Assembly: GCF_019039035.1 (NCBI RefSeq)
Contig: NZ_JAHNZT010000035.1
Coordinates: forward strand, 18,429 to 82,428
Length of the DNA: 64,000 nucleotides
DNA from: Citreicoccus inhibens
GTDB taxonomy: Bacteria; Myxococcota; Myxococcia; Myxococcales; Myxococcaceae
Reading direction: 5' to 3'
Shown: one piece after another, positions 34,341 through 42,538 of the stretch
Numbering within the stretch: the first letter of the stretch is position 1
Layout of the letters: each line of letters opens with the position of its first letter
Notes under the pieces: generated by a model
Database searches by the model: none
What the model was told of the DNA's origin: nothing
The model's input: only the letters and a program-made list of their open reading frames with translations
Program-made: the position numbers and the translations under genes

Positions 34341-36185
34341 CTACTGCGGGGACAACTTCACGAGGACCGTGTCCGTGGACCCCTTCAGCGTGTTACCGCC
34401 GTAGTTCCCCATCGTGCTGCCCGCCAGGTAGTAATTCCCGTTCGGGTCGATGGCCGCGCCATAGCACCGCACGCCCACCGCGGAGCCATTCCGGAAGGCG
34501 GTGTCCTGCTGAGACACCCACTGCAAGACACCCGCCGCATCAAAGCGGGCAAGGAAGGAATGCTGCTCCGTTCCCGTGCTCGACGGGACGGTCACGTCCC
34601 CCTTCGCGTCGCCCGCCAGGAAGACGCCCGAGGAATTGGCAACCACCGCGTTGCCATACGCGCCGCCATTGGAGCCCAGCTGCCGGACCCACTGCAGGAC
34701 ACCCGCGCTGGTGTACTGCGCCAGGAACGCCGTGGTCCGGCCTCCCACCGAGTTCCCCGGCAGGTCGCCGTTGGAGTAGCCCGACAGATAGAGATTGCCG
34801 GCCGGGTCCATCGTGGAGGCCAACAGCGTGACGCCGCTCCCCGCGGACACGTAGAACTGACGCGTCCACTGCTTCACGCCCGCCGCGTCGTACTTGATGA
34901 CAAAGACACTCCAGCCAGTCGCCGTCGAGTTGCCATCCAAGGCGCCGTTCGTGGTGCCCGACACGTAGACATTGCCCGCGCTGTCCGTGACGACGCCCTT
35001 GCCCGTGGTGCTCGCCCCCGCGAGGCCCGTCTGCCGCGTCCACAGCTTGTTGCCCGCGGCATCGAACTTCGTGACGAAGACATCCGACATTCCCGCCCGC
35101 ACGTTTCCGTCCAGGCCCGCGTCGACATCCCCCATGATGAAGGAGTTATCCGAGGCGTCCGTGGCCACGGTGTACCCGTAGGTCGAGCCACCCGCGACCC
35201 CCACCAACCGGGTCCACTGATACACGCCCGCGGCGGAGTACTTCGTGACGAATGCATTGCGCGGACCGGGCATCGGAACCCCACCCAGCGCGCCGTCCGC
35301 CCAGCCGCTCACGTAGACAGTATTGGACACGCGATTGAAGGCCACCCCCATGCCCGCGGTCATGACGCCGGGCACGCCGAGGACCCGAGACCATTGCGTC
35401 ACCCCGCTCGCGTCCGACACGCTCAGGAAGGTATCGAGCGTGCCGACCGCCGCGTTGCCTTCAATCCCCACCGTCGACATGCCCACGGCGTACGTGCGCC
35501 CGTTGCCATCTGCCGCGAGGGCGCGCGTCTCCGAGTAGCCGTTGTTCGAGCCCTGCGTCTTCGTCCACAGGGGCGAGGTCGTGGTGGGCGCGCAGCTGAG
35601 CAACTCCAACCGCCCGATGGAGATGACCACCACGCCCGCGCGGGTGTCATTGTCATCCGAGATGTTCAGCCGATACTTCCGATAGGAGCCGGGCGAGGTC
35701 ACCTGGAACTCGCGCCGCTCGGCGCCGCCCCAATTGATTTGATTGCTGCGCGTGTCGAGCACCAACCACGCGCTCCCGTTCCATCCCTCGAACGTCCAGT
35801 CCTTCGGCGCTCGGGTGGTGATGGAGCCATTGCTGTACTGAATGGCATACCGATGGACGACCTGTGGCCCGTCCGTCCACTCATAGGCAAGCCACGCCGG
35901 AGTCTGGTTCTCCTGAGAGAGCCACATCGTGGGGAAGCTCGAGTCGAAGGCCTGCCAGGCTTCGTAGCTCGAGCTGAACACGCCCGAGCGACTGACGATT
36001 CCCGTGGGCGTGGTGTTTCCCGTCATGACGGGAGCCACGGAGGACCCGCACAGCGCCTGCGCGCTCGTGTTCAGCAACTCCTCACCGCCTGGCTCGGACG
36101 ACGCCTCGCCCTGACACCCCGGCAATGACAATGCAACCACCGCGCCCGCCAGAAACAGCCGCTTCAACGTCTGAATGACTTCCAC
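34341..36185 (-). CDS. Paralogous lipoprotein with discoidin-like domain and SBBP repeats
   Basis: 614 residues, the same length as its downstream neighbour and of the same architecture: signal peptide with lipobox LSLPGC, discoidin-like domain (YEAWQAFDSSFPTMW, WNGSAWLVLDTRSN), then SBBP repeats such as FVTKYSAAGVYQWTRLVGVA and FVTKFDAAGNKLWTRQTGLA. GTG 36185 is chosen because AAGGGGGCATC precedes it; the longer frame lacks a site. The two genes lie head to tail with 175 bp between and are a clear tandem duplication. The long LDGN- and WTRQ-type repeats could promote recombination between them. Confidence 0.9.
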   Translation of the reverse strand: MEVIQTLKRLFLAGAVVALSLPGCQGEASSEPGGEELLNTSAQALCGSSVAPVMTGNTTPTGIVSRSGVFSSSYEAWQAFDSSFPTMWLSQENQTPAWLAYEWTDGPQVVHRYAIQYSNGSITTRAPKDWTFEGWNGSAWLVLDTRSNQINWGGAERREFQVTSPGSYRKYRLNISDDNDTRAGVVVISIGRLELLSCAPTTTSPLWTKTQGSNNGYSETRALAADGNGRTYAVGMSTVGIEGNAAVGTLDTFLSVSDASGVTQWSRVLGVPGVMTAGMGVAFNRVSNTVYVSGWADGALGGVPMPGPRNAFVTKYSAAGVYQWTRLVGVAGGSTYGYTVATDASDNSFIMGDVDAGLDGNVRAGMSDVFVTKFDAAGNKLWTRQTGLAGASTTGKGVVTDSAGNVYVSGTTNGALDGNSTATGWSVFVIKYDAAGVKQWTRQFYVSAGSGVTLLASTMDPAGNLYLSGYSNGDLPGNSVGGRTTAFLAQYTSAGVLQWVRQLGSNGGAYGNAVVANSSGVFLAGDAKGDVTVPSSTGTEQHSFLARFDAAGVLQWVSQQDTAFRNGSAVGVRCYGAAIDPNGNYYLAGSTMGNYGGNTLKGSTDTVLVKLSPQ

Positions 36186-36320
36186 GATGCCCCCTTGAAA
36201 TGCCTGTGCGGAATGCACGTGGGCTCTCTTAGGGGCCACACCTCCGGTGCATAAGCCGGAAGTGTCGAAGTCTCCGCCGCGCGGGGCGAAGCGCGCTGGC
36301 GTTGGGACGAGACTCCCCTT

Positions 36321-36746
36321 TCAGGGACCTTGCGTGGTCAGCCGCTCTACCGCGGCGCGGACCTCGCGCAGCAGCGACGGGTCTCTCACCGCCACGAAGA
36401 TGGTGTCGTCGCCCGCCACCGTACCCGCCAACCCCGGCAGTTCCTGCTCCCGGTCCAAGGCGAGCGCGAAGATCTGCGCGTACCCAGGCGCGGTCTTGAG
36501 CACCAGCATGTTCGGCGGCGCTTCGATGATGGACACCCGCGGGCGCTCGGGCACCCGTGCCACCGGCGCCTCCACCCGCTGATAGCGCCCGTTCACCTTC
36601 TGCACGTTCAGCTTCTTCAGCCGCCGGGACAGCGTGGACTGGCTCGGTTCGTGGCCGCCCGCCTCCAGCAGCTCCTGCAGCACGGACTGGTCCGTGATTT
36701 CACGCTCGGAGATGAGCCGGAGGATCGCGTCGTCCAGGTTCTTCAT
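36321..36746 (-). CDS. argR: Arginine repressor
   Basis: 141 residues. The N-terminal winged helix contains ITDQSVLQELLEAGG and the recognition helix SQSTLSRRLKKLNV. The C-terminal arginine-binding/hexamerisation domain has GYAQIFALALDREQELPGLAGTVAGDDTIFVAVRD, with the acidic GDD that contacts arginine. It should repress the divergent argF' operon when arginine is plentiful. The shared 180-bp intergenic region carries A+T-rich ARG-box-like half-sites, so autoregulation is likely. Confidence 0.95.
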   Translation of the reverse strand: MKNLDDAILRLISEREITDQSVLQELLEAGGHEPSQSTLSRRLKKLNVQKVNGRYQRVEAPVARVPERPRVSIIEAPPNMLVLKTAPGYAQIFALALDREQELPGLAGTVAGDDTIFVAVRDPSLLREVRAAVERLTTQGP

Positions 36747-36768
36747 ACCCCCTCACCATGCATGCGAG

Positions 36769-36883
36769 TGAATACGCGTGCAAGCCGCTGCATAGCCTCC
36801 CCAGAATCTTCTTGCGCGCCGCGCCGTTGTGCATAATATCCGCCCGAATTCGTCATTTATGCACGAGATTGCGTGCATATTCA
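36769..36883. promoter_or_regulatory. Cluster of ARG-box-like sites between argR and argF'
   Basis: Four half-site groups resemble the TGAAT/TGCAT halves of ARG boxes: TGAATACGCGTGCA (36769-36782), TGCATAATAT (36830-36839), TTATGCA (36857-36863) and TGCATATTCA (36874-36883). They are A+T-rich islands in G+C-rich DNA and lie exactly between the repressor and the operon it should control. Exact pairing into 18-bp operators is uncertain. Confidence 0.55.
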
Positions 36884-36926
36884 CAATATTCCAGCCACTG
36901 ACCGGCCCCGCCGGGGAGCGCAACCG

Positions 36927-37931
36927 ATGAAGCATGTCACCCGCATCCTGGACCTGGGCCCCGAGGGCGTCGAAGCGGTGCTGGCGCAGGCCGCCGCCTG
37001 GAAGCAGCAGGACCCCGGCGCCATCTTCGCGGGGAAGCTCCTGGGCATGGTGTTCTTCAACCCGTCGCTGCGCACGCGCACCTCGTTCGAGGCGGTGATG
37101 CTGCGCGCGGGTGGGCACGCCATCGTCCTGGATGTGGGCTCCGGCGTGTGGAAGCTGGAGGACCGGCCGGGCGCGGTGATGAACGCGGACCGCGCGGAGC
37201 ACATCAAGGAGGCGGCGCCGGTGCTGTCGCGCTTCGTGAACATGCTCGGCGTGCGCACGTTCTCCCAGGGCGGCGGTGACGCGGAGGACGAGGTGGATCC
37301 GGTCATCAACGCCTTCCGCAAGTGGGCGACGGTGCCGGTGGTGAGCATGGAGTCCGCGCGCGAGCACCCGTGCCAGGGCCTGGCGGACGTGCTCACGCTG
37401 CGCGAGACGTTCGGCACCACGCGCAAGCTGCCGGTGACGCTGACCTGGGCGCCGCACATCAAGCCGCTGCCCAAGGCGGTGCCCAACTCGTTCCTGCTGT
37501 CAGCCGCGGCCGCGGGCTGCGAGGTGCGCGTGGCGCACCCTCCCGGGTTCGAGCTGCACCCGGCCGTGCGGGCCGAGGCCGAGGCCTACGCCAAGGCGAC
37601 GGGCGGTAGCATCACGTACACGCACGACCAGGAGGAGGCGCTCGCGGGCAGCCGCGCGGTGTACGCCAAGTCCTGGGGCCCCAGCGCCGAGTCGGCCTTC
37701 ACGCCGGCGGACGTGGCCACGCTGCTCGCGTCGTACTCGGGCTGGATGCCCACGCGTCGGCACATGGCCCAGGCGGCCAAGGACGCGGCCTTCCTGCATT
37801 GCCTGCCGGTGCGCCGCAACGTGGAGGTGTCCGACGAGGTGCTCGACCATCCGAGCAGCCGCGTCGTGGACGAGGCGGGCAACCGCTACCACGTGCAGCG
37901 CGCCCTCCTGAACTGGATGCGGTTCGCCTGA
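36927..37931 (+). CDS. argF': N-acylornithine carbamoyltransferase (N-acetyl- or N-succinylornithine)
   Basis: 334 residues. It transfers a carbamoyl group to an N-acylated ornithine. It is not an ordinary OTCase: it carries FFNPSLRTRTSFE, VLDVGSGVWKLE, VVSMESAREHPCQGLADVL, LTWAPHIKPLPKAVPNSF, AKSWGP and HCLPVRRNVEV, as in Xanthomonas AOTCase. By ungapped alignment from memory, the AOTCase specificity residue Glu92 corresponds to Ala90 here (ADRAEHI), a change reported to favour succinylornithine, and carboxylated Lys302 corresponds to Glu (RRNVE). ATG 36927 follows CCGGGGAGCG. First gene of the arginine operon; divergent from argR. Confidence 0.9.
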   Translation: MKHVTRILDLGPEGVEAVLAQAAAWKQQDPGAIFAGKLLGMVFFNPSLRTRTSFEAVMLRAGGHAIVLDVGSGVWKLEDRPGAVMNADRAEHIKEAAPVLSRFVNMLGVRTFSQGGGDAEDEVDPVINAFRKWATVPVVSMESAREHPCQGLADVLTLRETFGTTRKLPVTLTWAPHIKPLPKAVPNSFLLSAAAAGCEVRVAHPPGFELHPAVRAEAEAYAKATGGSITYTHDQEEALAGSRAVYAKSWGPSAESAFTPADVATLLASYSGWMPTRRHMAQAAKDAAFLHCLPVRRNVEVSDEVLDHPSSRVVDEAGNRYHVQRALLNWMRFA

Positions 37932-37986
37932 GCGCGCGCCGTTCCCCTTCCCTTCCTTCTCAGCCTTCAGCCTTCCGAGGTCCTCC

Positions 37987-38916
37987 GTGCCCCTGTCACC
38001 CGATCCCTACGCCGCCCTTCGCCACGCCGCGCGCTATGTGCGGCAGTTCCGCCGCAAGACGTTCGTGGTGAAGCTGGGAGGCCCCGTGCTCAGCGACCCG
38101 CGCACCCGGCGCGCGGTGTGCGAGCAGATCGCCCTCCTGTGGACGTTCGCCATCCGGCCCGTGGTGGTGCACGGCGGCGGCCCGGAGCTGGACTCGCTCT
38201 GCGACGCGCTCCACCTGCCGGTGGAGAAGGTGGCCGGCCGGCGCGTGACGTCCGCGCCCGTGCTGGACGCCGCGAAGATGGTGCTCGCGGGCAAGCTGCA
38301 CACGGACCTGCTCGCGGACCTGCAGGCGGCGGGCGTGCCCGCGGTGGGCCTGAGCGGCGTGGACGCGGGACTCCTCAAGGCGCGCAAGCGTCCGCCCGTC
38401 CTCGTGACGGAGCCGGGCTCCACCGAGGGCCGGGTGGTGGACTACGGACTGGTGGGTGACATCGAGTCGGTGGACACGCGCGTGGTGGAGCACCTGCGGC
38501 AGGCGGACTACGTCCCCGTGGTGGCCCCGCTGTCGGGCGGTCCGGACGGCGCCGTGTACAACACCAACGCGGACACCGTGGCGGCCTCGCTCGCCGTGGC
38601 GCTCAATGCGGAGAAGCTGTTCTTCCTCGTGCAGGTGCCGGGCCTCCTGAAGGACCACACGGATCCGTCCTCGCTCATCACCCTGGCGACCCTGGCCGAC
38701 CTGGCGTCGCTCGAGGTCGAAGGCCGGCTCGCCGGCGGCATGCGCCCCAAGGCCCACGCCATCCGTCACGCGCTCGTGGGCGGCGTGGGCAGCGTGCACC
38801 TGGTCAGCGGCATGCAGTCGGACGCGCTCTTGGAGGAGGTCTTCACCAACGAGGGCAGCGGCACGATGGTGGTGCGCGAGCACCCGCAGAAGCACGGCGA
38901 GGCGGCGCAGGGATGA
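37987..38916 (+). CDS. argB: N-acetylglutamate kinase
   Basis: 309 residues. It phosphorylates N-acetylglutamate, the second step of arginine synthesis. Amino-acid-kinase motifs are VVKLGGPVLSD, PVVVHGGGPELDSL, NTNADTVAASLAVALNAEKL, LVQVPGLLKD and GGMRPKAHAIRHAL. The N-terminal helix (DPYAALRHAARYVRQFRRKT) suggests an arginine-sensitive, hexamer-forming type, the usual feedback target. GTG 37987 is the start. The last codons overlap argE (ATGA). Confidence 0.94.
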   Translation: MPLSPDPYAALRHAARYVRQFRRKTFVVKLGGPVLSDPRTRRAVCEQIALLWTFAIRPVVVHGGGPELDSLCDALHLPVEKVAGRRVTSAPVLDAAKMVLAGKLHTDLLADLQAAGVPAVGLSGVDAGLLKARKRPPVLVTEPGSTEGRVVDYGLVGDIESVDTRVVEHLRQADYVPVVAPLSGGPDGAVYNTNADTVAASLAVALNAEKLFFLVQVPGLLKDHTDPSSLITLATLADLASLEVEGRLAGGMRPKAHAIRHALVGGVGSVHLVSGMQSDALLEEVFTNEGSGTMVVREHPQKHGEAAQG

Positions 38917-39974
38917 AGCCGGAAGAGCTCCTCACCGCGCTGGTGGCCACGCCCAGCGTCTCGGGCGATGAGGCCCGGCTGGCGGACACCGTCAGCACCT
39001 GGGCCGAGGGCTGGGGTGCGCGCGTGCACCGCCAGGGCCACAACGTGTGGTTCTCGGTGGGGAGCGGGCCGCGGCGGCTGCTCGTCAACTCCCACCTGGA
39101 CACGGTGAAGCCGTGCGCTGGGTGGAGCACGGAGCCGCACGTGCCCGTGTGGAAGGACGACGCGCTGTACGGCCTGGGCGCCAATGACGCCAAGGGCTGC
39201 GTGGCCTCCATGCTGCTCACGGCGCGGACCTTCCTCAGCGAAGGCGCGCCCGCGGGCGGCGAGCTGGTGTTCGCCTTCACCGCCGAGGAGGAGACGGGCG
39301 GCAAGGGCCTGGGCACGATGCTGTCCGAGTTGGGACCGCTCGACGCGGCGGTGGTGGGCGAGCCCACGGGGCTCAAGCCCTGCACGGCGCAGCGAGGCAT
39401 GTTGCTGCTCAAGTGCGTGGCCCACGGGAGGAGCGGCCACGTGGCGCACGCGCACGCCAACGGCGCGGACAACGCCATCCACCGCGCGGCGCGAGACATC
39501 CACGTCCTGTCCGAGCTGCGCTTCCCCGCGCACGAGCTGCTGGGCGAGGCACGGCCGCAGGTGACGCAGGTGTCCGGCGGCATCTCTCGCAATCAAGTGC
39601 CGGACCAGTGCGAGTTCTTCGTGGACCTGCGCACCACGCCGGGCATGGACCACGCGCAGGTGGCACAGCATGTAGCAGGGGTGCTGGAGAGCGACGTGCG
39701 CGTGCACTCGGCGCGCTACCTGCCCAAGTCCACCTCGGCCTCCGAGGCCATCGTCCGCGCGGCCGTGACGGCCTCGGGCGTGGGCCCGGTGGGCTCCAGC
39801 ACCGCGTCCGACTGGGCCTTCCTGGGCAGCGTGCCCACGGTGAAGGTGGGCCCGGGAGACACGCACCGCAGCCATCAGGCCAATGAGTTCCTCACGCGCG
39901 CGGAGCTGGAGGCGGGCATCGCCTTCTATGGCTCGCTCCTGCGCGGTTACTTCGCGGAGGTGAGCCGTGGCTGA
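38913..39974 (+). CDS. argE: N-acylornithine/N-acylcitrulline deacylase (M20 peptidase family)
   Basis: 353 residues. It should remove the acyl group from N-acylcitrulline (or N-acetylornithine). The M20 metal ligands are all visible: NSHLDTVKPC (His, Asp), GLGANDAKGC (bridging Asp), FTAEEETGG (catalytic Glu and ligand), VGEPTG and, near the C-terminus, GDTHRSHQANEF (His). The dimerisation domain lies at about 170-280 (HGRSGHVAHAHANGADN). ATG 38913 overlaps the argB stop; argH starts inside its last codons. In the neighbouring context of argF' it replaces the ArgE' of Xanthomonas. Confidence 0.9.
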   Translation: MKPEELLTALVATPSVSGDEARLADTVSTWAEGWGARVHRQGHNVWFSVGSGPRRLLVNSHLDTVKPCAGWSTEPHVPVWKDDALYGLGANDAKGCVASMLLTARTFLSEGAPAGGELVFAFTAEEETGGKGLGTMLSELGPLDAAVVGEPTGLKPCTAQRGMLLLKCVAHGRSGHVAHAHANGADNAIHRAARDIHVLSELRFPAHELLGEARPQVTQVSGGISRNQVPDQCEFFVDLRTTPGMDHAQVAQHVAGVLESDVRVHSARYLPKSTSASEAIVRAAVTASGVGPVGSSTASDWAFLGSVPTVKVGPGDTHRSHQANEFLTRAELEAGIAFYGSLLRGYFAEVSRG

Positions 39975-41316
39975 CACGCTCTGGGGCAAGGGGCAGCCGC
40001 TCGACGCGGCCATCCACCGCTTCACCGTGGGGGATGACCCCATCGTGGACCTGTCGCTGGTGCCGCACGACGCACTGGGCAGCGCCGCGCACGCGCGCAT
40101 GCTGGCGCACGTGGGGCTGCTCAAGCCGTCCGAGGCCGCGGACCTCGTGGCCGCGCTGCACCAACTCCACGACGAGGCGCGCGCGGGTCAGTTCACCATC
40201 CTCCCCGAGCAGGAGGATGGGCACACCGCGCTGGAGGTCGCGCTGGTGGTGCGCGCGGGCGAGGCCGGCAAGCGCATCCATCTGGCGCGCTCGCGGAATG
40301 ATCAGGTGCTGCTCGCCCTGCGGCTGCTGATGCGCGAGGAGCTGCTCACGCTGGGCGCGCGCGTGGCGGAGCTGGCCGGCGCGTTCCTGGACTTCGCCGA
40401 GGCGCACGCGGCCCTGCCGCTGCCGGGCTACACGCACCTGCGCCGGGCCATGCCGTCCACGTTCGGGCTGTGGGCCATGGCCTTCGCGGAGGGGCTGCTC
40501 GAGGAGCTGGAGGCGCTCAAGGGCGTGTGGTCGCGATTGGATCGCTGCCCGCTCGGCGCGGCGGCGGGCTTCGGCGTGCCGCTGCCCATCGACCGCAAGT
40601 ACGTCGCGTCGCTGCTCGGCTTCTCGCGCGTGCAGCGCAGCCCCATCGACGCGCAGGACAGCCGAGGCCGGCACGAGTCCGCGCTGCTGGGCTGGGCCTG
40701 CTCCGTGGCGGGCACGCTGGAGAAGTGGCTGTGGGACGTGCAGCTCTACAGCATGGACGAGTTCGGCTTCCTCAAGCTGCCGGACGCGTTCACCACGGGC
40801 TCGTCCATCATGCCGCAGAAGAAGAACCCGGACGTGGTGGAGCTGGCGCGCGGGCGCTGCCGCGAGCTGCGCGGGCTGGCGCACCAGGTGGAGGCCGTGG
40901 CGGGCGGGCTGCCGTCCAGCTACCACCGCGACTTCCAGCTCCTCAAGCGCCCCACCCTGTCCGCGCTCACCAGCATGCGCGCGCTGGTGGAGGTGCTCAC
41001 CCGGCTGGTGCCCGCGCTCCAGGTGCAGCCGGAGGCCGCCGCGCGCGCGTGCGACGACTCGCTGTACGCCGCCCACCACGCGTACGTGCTGGTGGCCCAG
41101 GGTCTTCCGTTCCGCGATGCCTACCGCGAGGTGGGCCGTCAGCTCGGCGAGGGCACGTTCCACCCCGACCGGCAGGCCCTCACGGCCACACACCTGGGCG
41201 GCGCCGGAAACCTCGCCGTGGCCTCCGCGCGCGAGGAGCTGACCGCCTCGCGCGAGTGGCTCACCCGTCTTCACGCCTCGCTCGCGGAGTCCGCCGCGCG
41301 CGTCTGGTCCGCCTGA
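39967..41316 (+). CDS. argH: Argininosuccinate lyase
   Basis: 449 residues. It splits argininosuccinate into arginine and fumarate. Family motifs: EDGHTALEVALVVRAGEAGKRIH, LARSRNDQVLLALRLLMR, LPLPGYTHLRRAMPSTFG and the signature GSSIMPQKKNPDVVELARG carrying the catalytic Ser. GTG 39967 overlaps the end of argE by 8 bp and has GGAGGTGAGCC upstream. argG follows after 30 bp. Usual order elsewhere is argG-argH; here argH comes first. Confidence 0.95.
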   Translation: MADTLWGKGQPLDAAIHRFTVGDDPIVDLSLVPHDALGSAAHARMLAHVGLLKPSEAADLVAALHQLHDEARAGQFTILPEQEDGHTALEVALVVRAGEAGKRIHLARSRNDQVLLALRLLMREELLTLGARVAELAGAFLDFAEAHAALPLPGYTHLRRAMPSTFGLWAMAFAEGLLEELEALKGVWSRLDRCPLGAAAGFGVPLPIDRKYVASLLGFSRVQRSPIDAQDSRGRHESALLGWACSVAGTLEKWLWDVQLYSMDEFGFLKLPDAFTTGSSIMPQKKNPDVVELARGRCRELRGLAHQVEAVAGGLPSSYHRDFQLLKRPTLSALTSMRALVEVLTRLVPALQVQPEAAARACDDSLYAAHHAYVLVAQGLPFRDAYREVGRQLGEGTFHPDRQALTATHLGGAGNLAVASAREELTASREWLTRLHASLAESAARVWSA

Positions 41317-41346
41317 ACCCTTTTTGATTCATCCGAGGAGTACCCC

Positions 41347-42537
41347 ATGAGCAAGAAACCCGTGGTGCTGGCGTTCTCCGGCGGCCTCGATACCGCCTTC
41401 TGCACTGTGTACCTGCGCGAGCAGGGCCACGACGTCACCACCGTCACCGTGGACACGGGGGGCTTCCCGGCCGAGCAGCTCGCGCGCATCGAGGCGCTGT
41501 CGAAGCAGCTGGGCGCCGTGGCGCACCAGACGGTGGACGCGCGCGCCACGTTGTTCCAGGGCTACCTGCGCCACCTCATCGCCGGCAACGTGCTGCGCGG
41601 CCAGCTCTACCCTCTGAGCGTCTCCGCCGAGCGCGCGTGCCAGGCGGTGGAGGTGGTGCGCGTGGCCCGCGAGCGCGGCGCGCAGGCGCTGGCCCACGGC
41701 AGCACGGGCGCGGGGAATGATCAGGTCCGCTTCGACGTGGCGTTCCGCTCGCTGGCGCCGGAGCTTCAGCTCATCACCCCCATCCGCGAGCTGTCGCTCA
41801 GCCGTCAGCAGGAGCTGAACTTCCTGGCCGAGCGCGGCGTGCACATGCCGCCCAAGCTGGGCTCGTACTCGGTCAACGAGGGCATGTGGGGCACGTCCGT
41901 GGGCGGGCGCGAGACGCTCGATTCGTGGAGCACGCTGCCCGAGGCCGCGTTCCCCGGCGGCGAGATTCCGGGCGACCTGAAGCCGCGCCCGCTGGTCATC
42001 GCCTTCGACAAGGGCGTGCCCGTGGCGCTGGACGGCCAGTCGCTGTCGCCCGTGCAGGTGGTGGAGGCGCTCAACGCGCTGGGCAAGCCGTATGGCATCG
42101 GCCGGGGCGTGCACCTGGGCGACACCATCCTGGGCATCAAGGGCCGCGTCGGCTTCGAGGCCCCGGCCGCGCACCTGCTCATCACCGCGCACCGCGAGCT
42201 GGAGAAGCTGGTCCTCTCCGGCAAGCAGCTCTTCTGGAAGGAGTCGATGGGCAACCTGTACGGCTCGCTGCTCCACGAGGGCCACTTCTTCGATCCGCTG
42301 GTGAAGGACCTGGAGGCGTTCCTCGCGTCGTCGCAGGAGCGCGTGACGGGCGAGGTGAAGCTGGTGCTCCACCCGCGCACCATGGTGGTGGAGGGCGTGC
42401 GTTCGCCCTACTCGCTCATGGACGCGAAGGTGGCGACGTACGGCGAGGCCAACGTGCTGTGGACGGGCGCCGAGGCCGCGGGCTTCGCGAAGCTCTACGG
42501 CGTGGCGCAGATGCTCTCTCACAAGGCGGCGAAGTGA
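41347..42537 (+). CDS. argG: Argininosuccinate synthase
   Basis: 396 residues. It joins citrulline and aspartate with ATP. The PP-loop AFSGGLDTAFCTVYLREQG is at the N-terminus (canonical SGGLDTS has Thr-Ala here), followed by VTTVTVDTGG, LAHGSTGAGNDQVRFDVAF and SVNEGMWGTSVGG. GAGGAGTACCCC precedes ATG 41347. It is tightly followed (1 bp) by the P-loop gene, so both are translated from the same message. Confidence 0.94.
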   Translation: MSKKPVVLAFSGGLDTAFCTVYLREQGHDVTTVTVDTGGFPAEQLARIEALSKQLGAVAHQTVDARATLFQGYLRHLIAGNVLRGQLYPLSVSAERACQAVEVVRVARERGAQALAHGSTGAGNDQVRFDVAFRSLAPELQLITPIRELSLSRQQELNFLAERGVHMPPKLGSYSVNEGMWGTSVGGRETLDSWSTLPEAAFPGGEIPGDLKPRPLVIAFDKGVPVALDGQSLSPVQVVEALNALGKPYGIGRGVHLGDTILGIKGRVGFEAPAAHLLITAHRELEKLVLSGKQLFWKESMGNLYGSLLHEGHFFDPLVKDLEAFLASSQERVTGEVKLVLHPRTMVVEGVRSPYSLMDAKVATYGEANVLWTGAEAAGFAKLYGVAQMLSHKAAK

Positions 42538-42538
42538 C

